A DNA stretch of 64,000 nucleotides from CAUZIR01 sp965250195 (GCA_965250195.1 OZ252295.1:1798001-1862000); one strand, 5' to 3'. Positions 51,361 to 61,207 are shown, counted from the first letter of the stretch. Made by a program: numbers and translations. Notes: generated from the letters alone by a model not told the origin.

Positions 51361-52507
51361 AGAACGTGCTTTAGCCGGCCAGCGCCCGACGTGGGTCGAG
51401 ATTGACCTCGACCGGCTGGTCGCCAACTACCGGGCCGTCAGCGACCACCTGCCGTCCGGCGTCACCGTGATGGCCGTCGTCAAGGCCGACGGCTACGGCC
51501 ACGGCGCCGCCCGGGTGGTCGCGGCCTTGCAGGACGCAGGCGCCAAGACCTTTGGCGTCGCCATCACCGAAGAGGCTGTGGACCTAAGAGACGCCGGTGT
51601 ATCCGGGGCGATCCTCGTATTCGGCGGCTGCTTCCCCGGTCAAGAAGAGACCTTCGTGGAGTTGGGACTCACCCCGACCGTGTACGACATGGCAGCCCTT
51701 GAGCGACTCTCAAAAGCCGCTCTGGCGAAGAAGCAAGTCGTCGGCTACCACCTCAAACTCGACACCGGCATGGGCAGGTTGGGCATTGGGCCTGACGACG
51801 TGGCCGGATTCGTGAAAGAGGCCGCCGGTCACAAGGGCGCGCGGCTGGAAGGCGTCTTCTCGCACCTCTCCTCTGCCGATGAGGACGATCTGGCCTACAC
51901 CCGTCAGCAGATCCACATATACACCGAGGCCGTCGACGCCATCGAGGCCGCCGGTCACCACCACATAGTTCGCCACGTCGCCAACAGCGCGGGCACGCTG
52001 CTGCACAGCGGCTCGTGGTTCGACATGGTCCGGGCGGGGCTCTCGCTCTACGGCATACACCCTTCCAGGCACCGGGGCACCGTTGATCTGGCCCCCGTCA
52101 TGTCGTTCAAGACGCGCATCGCGTTTGTGAAGACCGTGCCGGTCGGCACCGCGCTCGGTTACAACCGCACCTTCAAGACCGACCGCTCTTCGCTCATCGC
52201 CACGCTGCCGGTGGGCTACGCCGACGGCCTGGCCCGCCTCGCGTCCAACAAGGGCCACGTGCTAATCGGGGGCGCACAGGCCCCAATAGTGGGCAACATC
52301 AGCATGGACACCACGCTCGTTGATATTACAGAAATCTCAGGTGTGGGACCGGGCGACGAAGTCGTGCTCATCGGGACCCAGGGTGACGGCAAGATAAGCG
52401 CCCGCGAGGCGGGGCGGTGGGCGTCTACCATCCCCTACGAAGTGGTCTGCCGCATCAGTGCCCGTGTGCCGAGAATATATCTAAGCGCGGGCGAAGCAGA
52501 AAGTTAG
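51353..52507 (+). CDS. alr: Alanine racemase
   Basis: The 384-aa enzyme has the PLP lysine motif VVKADGYGHG, DTGMGRLGI, the HVANSAG segment and the C-terminal domain with VGNISMDTTLVDIT. It makes D-alanine for peptidoglycan. Start is GTG at 51353 inside the leader repeat, with no good Shine-Dalgarno of its own. The length is normal. Confidence 0.93.
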   Translation: MSGERALAGQRPTWVEIDLDRLVANYRAVSDHLPSGVTVMAVVKADGYGHGAARVVAALQDAGAKTFGVAITEEAVDLRDAGVSGAILVFGGCFPGQEETFVELGLTPTVYDMAALERLSKAALAKKQVVGYHLKLDTGMGRLGIGPDDVAGFVKEAAGHKGARLEGVFSHLSSADEDDLAYTRQQIHIYTEAVDAIEAAGHHHIVRHVANSAGTLLHSGSWFDMVRAGLSLYGIHPSRHRGTVDLAPVMSFKTRIAFVKTVPVGTALGYNRTFKTDRSSLIATLPVGYADGLARLASNKGHVLIGGAQAPIVGNISMDTTLVDITEISGVGPGDEVVLIGTQGDGKISAREAGRWASTIPYEVVCRISARVPRIYLSAGEAES

Positions 52508-52513
52508 GGCGCG

Positions 52514-53887
52514 CTAGGCCCTGGTCGCCGGTTCGGCCCCGGTGTCAGTTCTGGCGCTTGGGGAGCCGCCCGAGCCGAACTCCTCGCCGGACCGGGTGAC
52601 GAACAGAATCGCCAGGACCGTTGCTACGATCAGGCCGACCACCGAAGCGGTCTGGCCCAGCCCCAGGCCCAGGCTGGGTCCGTGGCCGAACCACAGCTTG
52701 TCTGCGGCGATCAACCCCCACATGACCGGGCCGACAATCGTCCCTAGCCTGCCGGTCAGGCTTTGCAGACCGAAGAACTGACCGGCATGCTCGGCAGGAG
52801 TTATCTTCAGCAGCAGTGGCCTGTCGGTGACCCAGGTCCCGGCCACCATGAACCCGCTGGCCGCGCCAATGGCCCAGTAGAGATCGGGCGGCAGATCCAG
52901 CCAGGGAATGGCCACCGTGCCCAGCAGCACCGCTAGCCACGCCGCCAGGACGATCTTCATCGACAGGAACGGCCCAGAGCGATCGACCAGTTTGCCCCAC
53001 AGCGGCGCCGACGCCATGGCCGCGACAATCCCCACCGCCAGCACCCACCACACCTTGTATTCGCTGAATCCGATAGTCTCGGTGCCGTACCGGAAGGCGA
53101 AAAGAGCCGCTGTGTTCACCGCCAGGTAGTACCAGAACCGCCCGATGAGCAGGCTGCGCAGGCCGGGGTATAACTCGGTGTGTCGCATCGTCTCGGCGAG
53201 GTCGGTGAACGCGCCCTGGAACCCCCGACCCACCCGGTCGGAGGGCGTTTGCGTCTCCTCCCGCAACTCCCTGGGCCGCTCGCGCAGCAAAATCAGTACT
53301 GGCACCGTCATCACCAGCATGAGCACGGCGATCACCCTGAACGCCGTCACATAGTCCTCGTCAAAATGGAGCCCCACCCCAACAGCCAGCAGCGCACCCA
53401 GGTAACCGATGCCCGCGCCCATGGAGCCGATGAACCCGCGGTTGCCCTCGTGACTCACCTCCACCAACAGTGCGTTATAGATCACGGTGCCAACGTGCAT
53501 GGTCACCACTGCGGCGATGAACAGCAACACCGTCGCCTCTTGGCTCCCCGCTCCGAGTAGGAGCGTGGCGGCAATGCCGATCATGGAAACAACAGCGAGA
53601 AACGGCAGGCGGCGTCTGGCGTTGTCAGACATCGCGCCAATGACCGGAGCCACCATCAGGTTGATGACCATGGCGATGGCCACGATTAAGGCGATGGTGG
53701 CGTCGTTGCCACCCTGGACGTTGCCTACCCAGAGGGGAAAGAGGGTCCCCATAATGCCGGTGAAAAAGAGCGTATTGGAGACGTCGTAGACGGCCCAAGA
53801 GCCAATCGAAAGCCTGGAAACGGACACGTCGTCAGTACGAGCGTCTGACGTCTCTTCGTGCGCGGAAACTCTCCTGAGTGTTGGCAT
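52514..53887 (-). CDS. MFS transporter, UMF1-like
   Basis: This 457-aa protein has twelve predicted membrane segments, an N-terminal YDVSNTLFFT motif characteristic of the UMF1/Atg22 branch, and GAMSDNARRR between helices 2 and 3. The substrate is unknown; the family is often linked to amino-acid or peptide efflux. It is convergent with alr by 6 nt. Confidence 0.82.
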   Translation of the reverse strand: MPTLRRVSAHEETSDARTDDVSVSRLSIGSWAVYDVSNTLFFTGIMGTLFPLWVGNVQGGNDATIALIVAIAMVINLMVAPVIGAMSDNARRRLPFLAVVSMIGIAATLLLGAGSQEATVLLFIAAVVTMHVGTVIYNALLVEVSHEGNRGFIGSMGAGIGYLGALLAVGVGLHFDEDYVTAFRVIAVLMLVMTVPVLILLRERPRELREETQTPSDRVGRGFQGAFTDLAETMRHTELYPGLRSLLIGRFWYYLAVNTAALFAFRYGTETIGFSEYKVWWVLAVGIVAAMASAPLWGKLVDRSGPFLSMKIVLAAWLAVLLGTVAIPWLDLPPDLYWAIGAASGFMVAGTWVTDRPLLLKITPAEHAGQFFGLQSLTGRLGTIVGPVMWGLIAADKLWFGHGPSLGLGLGQTASVVGLIVATVLAILFVTRSGEEFGSGGSPSARTDTGAEPATRA

Positions 53888-54023
53888 CGGTCCCCCGGGG
53901 CCCGTCGGGGAGAGGCACGGCCGCTCGGCCGCAGCCTACCCCGTATCACTAGGCAGCACCAAGATATCCGTCCCGCGTCAGGCGGTCAACCGGCTAATTC
54001 GATACCTTCCCGCCTCGTCTTCG

Positions 54024-55316
54024 CTACTTGGATACGGCCTCGGCTCTCACGGGCTCCAGCGGGTCGCCCAGGTGCTCCGGGGCAGACTGCGGCCCCGGCT
54101 CCGGTGACTGGGGCGGGGCCAGCGCGATCAGAGCGCCGACGGGCACCAAAATCATGCCTGACAGGGACGCGATAATCAGCGGCAGCCGCAGCTCCCCGGT
54201 CGCCTCCTGCAAAAAGCCCGTCATCACCGGCCCGCCCACCATTCCGACAGAGACAGCCGTCATCACGGCGGCAACCGCCAGGGGGATGCGGTCCCGGGTA
54301 ACCCCGCGCAGCTGAAATGCCGCGCTATACAGCAGCGGGAAATACGCTCCCGAAAGTCCACTGACACCGGCATAAACGATAAGCAGCGGCAGGCTCCCGG
54401 TCAGCGTCATGGCGATATAACCGGCCGTCATCCCCAGGCCCAGTATCACCAGCACCGGGTTCAGCAGTCGCGAGCGCCCCAGCAGGAACGCCATCGCGAC
54501 TCCCATAACCCCTCCGACAGCCATATTCAGCGCAAGCAGGCCGCCCGACCACGACAGCGACACGTCATAGCGCTCGAGCATCAGCGTGGGAAAGAAATTT
54601 ATGAACGCCGACCATGCCAGCACCGCGCCAGCCATGCCCACGCACGCCAGAACTAGGTCCCTATGAGTCAGCGTCTTGAGCACCGTCGTTGATACGCTTG
54701 TCGTCGCCGGTTCACCTGTGTCGGAGGGACGCGACTTTCCGACCGGGTGCCGGTCGCGGCCGAAGATGAGCCACGCCACGGCGAGCAGCGCATACATCGC
54801 GCCTGACACATAAAAAGTCATGCGCCAATCGCCGCCCAGCGCCCTCAAAATAAATGGTGTCGCCACCAGGCCCGCGCCCATGACAAAGCCGAACCCTGCG
54901 TTGGAAACGCTGTTGACGAACACAATGCGATGGGGCGGAAACCACTGGGCGACCAGAGCGGCGCCGGGCGGTTCCATGGCCATCAGCGCGATTCCGAAAC
55001 CGAGTCGGCCGATGAGCAGGTACGCGAACACCGGCGACCAGCCCTGCATAAACACCAGCAACGTACCGATAGCTAGCGTCGAGGCGATCACCGCCTTGGG
55101 GCTGAACCTCGTGGTCCACCACCCCAGCGGCAGCGTCAGCACCAGGTTTCCCCACGACGAAGCGGCCCCCAGCAGCCCCTGTTGGCTCGGTGACAGGCCC
55201 AGGTCCTCTGCAATAGACGGCATGAGGATGCCGATATTGAACAGGATCACGAAGCCGGTCATGGTGGAGATCAGCCAAAGTCCCACCACGACCCAGCCAT
55301 ACGAGGGCCGAGACAT
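54024..55316 (-). CDS. MFS transporter, NNP/OFA-like
   Basis: The 430-aa protein from ATG at 55316 has twelve hydrophobic segments, the SPSQQGLLGAASSWG helix 2 and the loop WWTTRFSPKAV, as in major facilitator oxalate/formate- or nitrate-type exchangers. An upstream in-frame ATG would add 19 non-conserved residues. Likely substrate: a small organic anion. Confidence 0.8.
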   Translation of the reverse strand: MSRPSYGWVVVGLWLISTMTGFVILFNIGILMPSIAEDLGLSPSQQGLLGAASSWGNLVLTLPLGWWTTRFSPKAVIASTLAIGTLLVFMQGWSPVFAYLLIGRLGFGIALMAMEPPGAALVAQWFPPHRIVFVNSVSNAGFGFVMGAGLVATPFILRALGGDWRMTFYVSGAMYALLAVAWLIFGRDRHPVGKSRPSDTGEPATTSVSTTVLKTLTHRDLVLACVGMAGAVLAWSAFINFFPTLMLERYDVSLSWSGGLLALNMAVGGVMGVAMAFLLGRSRLLNPVLVILGLGMTAGYIAMTLTGSLPLLIVYAGVSGLSGAYFPLLYSAAFQLRGVTRDRIPLAVAAVMTAVSVGMVGGPVMTGFLQEATGELRLPLIIASLSGMILVPVGALIALAPPQSPEPGPQSAPEHLGDPLEPVRAEAVSK

Positions 55317-55428
55317 CTCCCCATAATACGGGGAAAACCGGCGGCAATGAAGCAGGAACCGGTGCCGGTACACTCGGCCGGAAGACGAACCGTCCAGAGG
55401 ATGCCCCCCGGGAAAGAAGAGGGTAGAG

Positions 55429-56148
55429 CTAGGCGAACTTCCGGGCCCAGATGGCGCAATGCTCCAGACCGTTGTTGTTCGTGTAGTACATCAGGCCGCC
55501 CAGGGAGTGTTCACTCTCTGCCGGCACCATGACCATGCCCTGCGCCTGGAGGGCGGACACGACCATTGGTGCGTGGAAGAGTTGGAACGACCTTTCCACA
55601 TCGTAGTCCGGGTCGTCCAGAGTGACCGTCCCACGTCCGCACTTGAACACCAGTTGCAGGACTCCGCCGGGCCTCAACACCCTGGCCAGCTCCGGAATCG
55701 TCGTGCGGAACACATCCTCCGGCCGGAGGTGCTGGATCACCGCGTTGCACATGACAAAGTCGAACCCTGCGTCCGGGAAGTCCAACGGCTCGGATAAATC
55801 GGCGACGTGGACCCGGCCGGTGAGAGACGGATGCAGGCGGAGCGCTGTCTCCACGTTCTGCTCGATGGCGTCGATGCCGACCACGTCGAGCCCTCGGCCG
55901 ACCAGGTCCGCCACGTCAATCGCCCCGGCCCCACAGCCCGCATCGAGGCCCCTGGGCCCCGGCGCCATCTCCACCAGTGCGTCGATCAGGGAATGGTTGC
56001 CCTTCAGGAGGGAGTGGGACGTGTTCGCCCAGACCCGCTGGACCCGGTTCACCTGGTTGGCGGCATAGCGGTCGGCGTGGTGCTTGTAGAAGGCCGGTGA
56101 TGTGTCGACAGTCCGTGTGCTGCCAACGACACCTGATTTCGTCGCGAT
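55429..56148 (-). CDS. Class I SAM-dependent methyltransferase, candidate ATC start
   Basis: The open frame contains LDAGCGAGAIDVADL (SAM motif I), an acidic VVGIDAIEQN and VLRPGGVLQLVF. From GTG at 56052 it lacks the usual N-terminal helix. Upstream, the frame encodes FYKHHADRYAANQVNR, the expected start region of such enzymes, but has no ATG/GTG/TTG. ATC at 56148 lies 6 nt after AGGAGG. With it the protein is 239 aa. It methylates a small molecule or lipid of unknown identity. Confidence 0.65.
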   Translation of the reverse strand: MATKSGVVGSTRTVDTSPAFYKHHADRYAANQVNRVQRVWANTSHSLLKGNHSLIDALVEMAPGPRGLDAGCGAGAIDVADLVGRGLDVVGIDAIEQNVETALRLHPSLTGRVHVADLSEPLDFPDAGFDFVMCNAVIQHLRPEDVFRTTIPELARVLRPGGVLQLVFKCGRGTVTLDDPDYDVERSFQLFHAPMVVSALQAQGMVMVPAESEHSLGGLMYYTNNNGLEHCAIWARKFA

Positions 56149-56185
56149 AAGACTCCTCCTGCGTGTTGAAAGAAGCTGGTGAAAG

Positions 56186-56268
56186 TGCCCAGGAAGGGAC
56201 TCGAACCCCCACTCCCTAACGGGAAGCGGATTTTAAGTCCGCCGCGTCTGCCATTCCGCCACCTGGGC
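56186..56268 (-). tRNA. tRNA-Leu (TAA)
   Basis: Minus-strand folding gives acceptor GCCCAGG with CCTGGGC, D-loop with GGCAGAC, anticodon loop CTTAAAA reading TAA, a long variable arm, T-loop TTCGAGT and discriminator A. CCA is not encoded. Total 83 nt. Confidence 0.95.
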
Positions 56269-56391
56269 GCGCCACACCCTCTGCCATCCCTGCGGGCGGC
56301 CACCTCGGGACCCGTGCCCATCTTACCAGCCCGGCCCTCACCCGCGCCGTCGGGCAGCTGCCGGTAGCTCGCGATGGCAGTAGGCCGAGCC

Positions 56392-56802
56392 CTAATCTGG
56401 CAGTCGTTCGGCTCCGATCTGGCGCAGGAGGGCGAGCTGGTCAAACACGGCGCGTGTCTCGGAGATTTTGCCGTCTCTTACCCGGTAGGTGACCATGCTG
56501 GGGTAGCGAATCGACGTGCCTGTGGCGGGGATGCCCAGAAACGTGCCCTCGTGGGTGCCGGTGACCGTGATCTGCAGCACCACCCGGTCACCCTCCGCCG
56601 TGACCTCGTCGACATTGTGCACGAGGTCGGGAAAGGCGGCGAAGAACTCGCCGGAGAAGCGCTTGTAAGTCTCCATGTCGAACGGCTGGTCGCCCTGCAT
56701 GTAAGTCTGGGCGTCGGCCGTGTACAGGTCCAGGACCGGCCCCGAGTTGCGGTCGAGGGCCTCGATGGTTCTCATAGCAATGGCCTTGTTTTGTTCGGAC
56801 AT
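56392..56802 (-). CDS. SnoaL-like/ester cyclase-type protein
   Basis: The 136-aa product, from ATG at 56802 preceded by GGAG, matches the NTF2-like fold of SnoaL-type ester cyclases: AMRTIEALD, FFAAFPDLVHNVDEV and THEGTFLGIPATG. A longer frame reaches 57252 but runs through the neighbouring gene out of register. The family binds small hydrophobic substrates; function unknown. Confidence 0.82.
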   Translation of the reverse strand: MSEQNKAIAMRTIEALDRNSGPVLDLYTADAQTYMQGDQPFDMETYKRFSGEFFAAFPDLVHNVDEVTAEGDRVVLQITVTGTHEGTFLGIPATGTSIRYPSMVTYRVRDGKISETRAVFDQLALLRQIGAERLPD

Positions 56803-56864
56803 CGGCTGGCTCCTACATCTACCTGGCCCTCTACCTCGTCCAGTAGGGAGTCGTGCGCTTCGTG

Positions 56865-57464
56865 CTATTGGGGCTCCCGTAGCATCGCCACGTTCCAGAT
56901 GTCTGTCTCGGGCATGTCGGCGCGCTCCATCACCCGGAACCCGAAGTGCTCGTAGAGCTCGATGTTGAACTCCGAGTTCGTGTCCAAAAACACCGGCACC
57001 CCCTCGGCGTCGGCACGCTCGAGCATGGGCAGCATGAGCTTGGACGCATGGCCCGCTCCCTGGTGTTGTGGATCGACACCTATTGGTCCGAGGAACCAGT
57101 GCGGCATAGGTGCATTCCGTCTGCGCATCTGCTCTTGCAACTCCAGCCCCACCGTCACCTTGCCCCCGCCGCCGCGGAAAAAGCGCAGCATGTCCAGGGG
57201 TGCGGCCCGCCACATGTGCCGGTACGAGAGGTGAAACCCAGGTGGCTGCCACGCCGCCACCCCTTCGAAGTCGATAGACGTCGCGTGCACCTCACCGTGC
57301 TTACAGATAGCGGCGACCATCGCCCGCCAAAAGGGAGGGAAGCACCGGGCCCGTTCCGCCTCATCCGGCCAGTAGCCGCCCGGAAACTCGAAATCCCAAA
57401 AAGACCGTCCCAGGGTGTCCGACGCCGCGCTCGCCTGTGACGGGTCCAAGCGCAAAAGGTCCAT
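56865..57464 (-). CDS. GNAT family acetyltransferase
   Basis: This 199-aa protein has the acetyl-CoA pyrophosphate loop QHQGAGHASKL (GNAT motif A), preceded by HWFLGPIGVDP, and a C-terminal YEHFGFRVMER typical of the family. The acceptor is unknown. It lies 62 nt upstream of the SnoaL-like gene. Confidence 0.85.
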   Translation of the reverse strand: MDLLRLDPSQASAASDTLGRSFWDFEFPGGYWPDEAERARCFPPFWRAMVAAICKHGEVHATSIDFEGVAAWQPPGFHLSYRHMWRAAPLDMLRFFRGGGGKVTVGLELQEQMRRRNAPMPHWFLGPIGVDPQHQGAGHASKLMLPMLERADAEGVPVFLDTNSEFNIELYEHFGFRVMERADMPETDIWNVAMLREPQ

Positions 57465-57475
57465 CTGGGTTGCCC

Positions 57476-58399
57476 CTAAATCGGTGACAGCTTCGTCAGC
57501 CGCTGCCCCGAGCCCTTCGACGCTCCGACGGCAGTGACGTGGCCGACGTAGATGTTGCCGGTTGAATCAATTGCGACTCCGTGCGGCCAGGCGAACAGGC
57601 CCGTGTTGTCGGCGGCGCCCCACCGTCCCAGCACCGTGCCATTGAGGTTCAGAAGTGTCACCCGGCCCCCGTGCTCAGTCACCACCACGAGCCCGTCCGG
57701 ACCTTGGTGCACCTTGCTCGGCATAGCCAGGCCCGACCACATGCCCAGGAAACCTCCGTCGAGGTCGTAAATCTGGATACGGTTATTGAGCCGGTCGCAG
57801 ATCAGTACTCGTCCACGGGTATCAATGAACAGGCCGTGTACGAGATGAAACTCGCCCGGTCCGCCCTTGCCCGGCTCACCCCAGCTCTTTAGCAGCTCGC
57901 CGTCCGGCGAGAAGCGGTGCACGCGGCAGTTGGCATAGCCGTTGGCGACGTACACATCCCCGTTCGGCGCCACGCGCACCCCGCTGGGCACGTTAAACGG
58001 GTGCCCGGCCCGTTCGACCGGATTTTTCCAACCCGTCTTACGGCCCTTGGCCAGGGAGTAGCCGGTTTTTGAGGGCTTACCCGGCGTGCCCATCGTCATC
58101 AGCACCTCGCCCTCGGCCGAGTACTTGGTCACTTCGTGCTTATTGCGATTGACCAGGTACACGTTGCCTTCGGGGTCGAAGTCGATGCCGTGCACGTTCA
58201 CGTAGGTGTGCGGCCAGACTCGAACGAGCGTCCCATCCGGCGCGAACACCATCAGCTCGCCCGTGGGAATGTTGAAGGCCCAGACATTGTCGTCCGGGTC
58301 CACCGCGACAGCGGCGCATTCGGCGAAAGTGTCGGGGTCGGGCGGTTCCCCCCAACTAATGTCCACTTCGTAGCGATACGGCCCGGCGGTGAGGATCAT
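57476..58399 (-). CDS. NHL-repeat six-bladed beta-propeller
   Basis: The 307-aa protein carries four to six NHL units, seen as repeats of GVRVAPNGDVYVANG, LFIDTRGRVLICD and VAIDSTGNIYVGH. No signal peptide is visible, so it may be cytoplasmic. Related proteins include peptidyl-amidoglycolate lyase-like enzymes and scaffolds. It ends 12 nt before the GNAT start. Confidence 0.82.
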   Translation of the reverse strand: MILTAGPYRYEVDISWGEPPDPDTFAECAAVAVDPDDNVWAFNIPTGELMVFAPDGTLVRVWPHTYVNVHGIDFDPEGNVYLVNRNKHEVTKYSAEGEVLMTMGTPGKPSKTGYSLAKGRKTGWKNPVERAGHPFNVPSGVRVAPNGDVYVANGYANCRVHRFSPDGELLKSWGEPGKGGPGEFHLVHGLFIDTRGRVLICDRLNNRIQIYDLDGGFLGMWSGLAMPSKVHQGPDGLVVVTEHGGRVTLLNLNGTVLGRWGAADNTGLFAWPHGVAIDSTGNIYVGHVTAVGASKGSGQRLTKLSPI

Positions 58400-58427
58400 C
58401 GCGGCGCGCCCACCCGAGAAATCGGTC

Positions 58428-59267
58428 TCACGGGTTCACCAGTTCTTCATGAGTCGACCAGTAGCCGCCCAGCGGGGTTCGTTTCTCGGGCACCGTACCC
58501 TTCCCTATGCGGAAGTCTTCCACCGAGTCCTCGGGCTCATACCCCAGCACGTCCTGGAAATGGGATATGTCGCGATAGCCCCACTTGTTGTCCGACGTCA
58601 CCAGGAACGTCTCGAACGCAACATCGTCGGGCGCGTTCAGCGCGAGCATCAGCGCCTGCACAACGTCGCGATGGCTCAGGTATATCGAATAATCGTAGGG
58701 CTCTTCCGGGACGCCTGAAGGGCGCACCGTACCGATGCGCAGGTTAATTACCGAGAGCCCGTGCACGTCGGAGAAGTGGCGGGCCAGCCCCTCGGCGGCC
58801 ATCTTCGAGACGCCGTACAGGCCATACGGGTGGAACACCTTGTGATCGACCATCGGCCATGAGGCCGGTACATCGCCGTATCGCCCGTCTTCGAGCGCCT
58901 TGTACACACTGCCCGGTTCTCGCACGACGCCCTTGATCGTAGCGCCGCTGGACGTATTGACCACGCGCTTTATGCCTGCGAGACGCGCTGCCTCCAGCAC
59001 GTTATAGGTGCCGGTGATGTTCACCGCCGCCATCTGTTGCCAGTCCGAGTCCGTCAGCACCGCCGACAGGTGCACCACCGCGTCCTGCCCTTCGAACGCG
59101 CCCTTAATGGCGTCCAGGTCGGAGATATCGGCCTGCACCGTGCGCACGCCCTCCACCGGGCTTCGATTGAGAGCCGTAATCTCATAGCCGCCGTTGGCAT
59201 CCATGCGGTCTCTCAGTAGCCCGCCGATCAGCCCACTCACCCCGGTGATGAGAACCGTCTTTGTCAT
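58428..59267 (-). CDS. NAD-dependent epimerase/dehydratase
   Basis: This 279-aa extended SDR has the Rossmann motif TGVSGLIGG, an acidic residue after beta-2 and the YGVSK catalytic motif. Shorter than UDP-glucose 4-epimerase, it resembles uronate dehydrogenase-like proteins. Substrate: a sugar or uronate derivative. Confidence 0.82.
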   Translation of the reverse strand: MTKTVLITGVSGLIGGLLRDRMDANGGYEITALNRSPVEGVRTVQADISDLDAIKGAFEGQDAVVHLSAVLTDSDWQQMAAVNITGTYNVLEAARLAGIKRVVNTSSGATIKGVVREPGSVYKALEDGRYGDVPASWPMVDHKVFHPYGLYGVSKMAAEGLARHFSDVHGLSVINLRIGTVRPSGVPEEPYDYSIYLSHRDVVQALMLALNAPDDVAFETFLVTSDNKWGYRDISHFQDVLGYEPEDSVEDFRIGKGTVPEKRTPLGGYWSTHEELVNP

Positions 59268-59424
59268 GATTATTTCCCTCGTACCAGGACCATGCCATGC
59301 ATTGTCCTAGATTGTTAGAGATGAATTGCGCGCCGCACCCGTTACCGAACGTTGCGGCGCAGCGTCAATATAAGGATGACCCCCATATGCGTCAAACTGT
59401 GGGTCGACAAGACTAGGAGTACCA

Positions 59425-60162
59425 GTGGAACGAACGGACGGCTTGGACATCCCAGAGATAACGACCGCCGAGATGGTCGAGGTGGACCGGGCAATGGTCG
59501 AAGACTACGGCATCGACCTGCCCCGAATGATGGAGAACGCCGGTCGCGCACTAGCCCTACTCGCACGCGCCCGCTTCCTCGATGGCGATCCCGTCGGCAA
59601 GCGTGTCGTTGTGCTGGCTGGCTCCGGCGGCAACGGCGGCGGCGGCCTGGTGTGCGCCCGCCGCCTCAGTGCCTGGGGAGCGTCCGTCGAGGTACACCTG
59701 TCACGTCCGGCCGGCGAAATAACGGGCGTGCCCGGCGAGCAGCTTGCCATCCTGCGTCACACAGGCGCGGAGCTGCACGAGCCCGGCGGGCTGCCCGAAC
59801 TGGCCGAAGCCGATCTGGTAATCGACGCGCTGCTTGGCTATTCCCTGAGCGGCCCGCCACGAGGCGCGACCCGAATCCTGATTGACGCCGCCAACCTGTC
59901 CGGCACGCCCGTCCTCGCGCTAGATGTGCCCAGCGGCCTCGATGCGACCAACGGGGAAGTGCCCGGTGTCGCAGTCATCGCCGACGCCACCATGACGCTG
60001 GCACTGCCCAAAATCGGGCTCTCGGCCGAAGCGGCGGAGCAGTACGTGGGCGAGCTTTACCTCGCCGACATCGGCGTGCCACCGGCGCTTTACGCGCGGG
60101 CGCCGCTAAACCTCACCGTCGGCTCCATCTTCGCCGCCCAAGAGATCATCCAACTGCGCTAG
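59425..60162 (+). CDS. nnrE: NAD(P)H-hydrate epimerase
   Basis: The 245-aa protein is a YjeF N-terminal domain: MMENAGRALA, GSGGNGGGGLVCARRL, DALLGYSLSG and LALDVPSGLDA. It epimerises damaged NAD(P)HX. The fused dehydratase (NnrD) domain is absent and is not encoded nearby. The start may be GTG at 59425; the first about 15 residues are weakly conserved. Confidence 0.87.
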   Translation: MERTDGLDIPEITTAEMVEVDRAMVEDYGIDLPRMMENAGRALALLARARFLDGDPVGKRVVVLAGSGGNGGGGLVCARRLSAWGASVEVHLSRPAGEITGVPGEQLAILRHTGAELHEPGGLPELAEADLVIDALLGYSLSGPPRGATRILIDAANLSGTPVLALDVPSGLDATNGEVPGVAVIADATMTLALPKIGLSAEAAEQYVGELYLADIGVPPALYARAPLNLTVGSIFAAQEIIQLR

Positions 60163-60167
60163 CGCAG

Positions 60168-61187
60168 TTAAAGAGTGCGGCCCACCGCCTCGGCGATAGT
60201 CTGCATCTCTTTGGCGAGGTCAGGTATCTCAGCCGCCGGGATCGACTGCGGCCCGTCGCTCAGCGCCTCCGCCGGGTTCGGGTGGCTCTCGATAATCAGT
60301 CCGTCCGCCCCAGCTGCAATAGCGGCACGGCCCATAGGGATAACGAACTCCCGCACGCCCGTCCCGTGGCTGGGGTCGGCTATTACAGGCAGGTGGGACT
60401 CCTTCTTGGCGATCTGGATCGCCGTCAGGTCCAGTACATTGCGGGCGAACTCCCCGTCGAACGACCGGATGCCTCGCTCGCAGAGGATGACGTTCGGGTT
60501 GCCTATCTTGAGGATGTACTCCGCCGCCAACAGCCACTCCTTTATCGTCGCGTGGAAGCCGCGCTTGAGCAGCACCGGTTTGCCCGTCTCGGCCACCCTC
60601 TCCAGTAGACGGAACGTGTGCATCGTGCGCGCGCCGATCTGGAGGATGTCCGCGTACGCGGCCACGTCCTGCACGTCCGCCTCCGACATCACCTCGGTGA
60701 CAATTTTGAGCCCCGTCTTTTCCCTCGCTTCGGCCAGGAGTCGTAGGCCCTCGATGAACAGCCCCTGGAAGCTATAGGGCGACGTGCGCGGCTTGAAAGC
60801 GCCGCCGCGCAGAATGGGGAACCCCGCGCCCTTCACCGCCTCGGTCGTCGCCATCAGCTGCTCCCTGCTCTCTACCGCACAGGGGCCAACCATCATCACG
60901 ACCCTGTTGCCGCCGATCTTCACGCCCCCCACGTCCACCACCGTGTCCGCCGGGTGGAACTCGCGGCTAGCCTCCTTGTAGGCCTTCTGCACCCGCAGCA
61001 GGCTCTCGACTCCGGGTAAGTCTCCAAGGCCATCGAGGCGCTGGTCGCCGGCCGTATCGCCGCGCACCGCGACTATCGTCTGGAGTTCGCCGGACGTCAG
61101 GGCCGTCTCGAACCCCAGCGCCCGCACCCGGTCCTGCACCGCGCCCAAGTCCTCCGGACTGGCGTCCGCTCGCATTACAACAATCAA
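60168..61187 (-). CDS. aroF: 3-deoxy-7-phosphoheptulonate synthase (DAHPS, type I beta)
   Basis: The 339-aa enzyme has an N-terminal ferredoxin-like regulatory domain (about 1-70) and the barrel motifs GPCAVES, RGGAFKPRTSPYSFQG, LLKRG, CERGIR and DPSHGTG. It condenses PEP and erythrose-4-phosphate at the start of aromatic amino-acid synthesis. TTG at 61187 is selected because AGGAG lies 7 nt upstream. The gene is preceded by an aromatic leader peptide and a terminator, so it is likely controlled by attenuation. Confidence 0.93.
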   Translation of the reverse strand: MIVVMRADASPEDLGAVQDRVRALGFETALTSGELQTIVAVRGDTAGDQRLDGLGDLPGVESLLRVQKAYKEASREFHPADTVVDVGGVKIGGNRVVMMVGPCAVESREQLMATTEAVKGAGFPILRGGAFKPRTSPYSFQGLFIEGLRLLAEAREKTGLKIVTEVMSEADVQDVAAYADILQIGARTMHTFRLLERVAETGKPVLLKRGFHATIKEWLLAAEYILKIGNPNVILCERGIRSFDGEFARNVLDLTAIQIAKKESHLPVIADPSHGTGVREFVIPMGRAAIAAGADGLIIESHPNPAEALSDGPQSIPAAEIPDLAKEMQTIAEAVGRTL

Positions 61188-61207
61188 TGTGTGTCTCCTC
61201 AATAGAA

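Noticed and set aside
56392..57252. 286-codon extended form of the SnoaL-like gene
   Set aside because: The extra 149 codons are a shadow frame of the GNAT gene; ATG at 56802 with GGAG gives the normal domain length.
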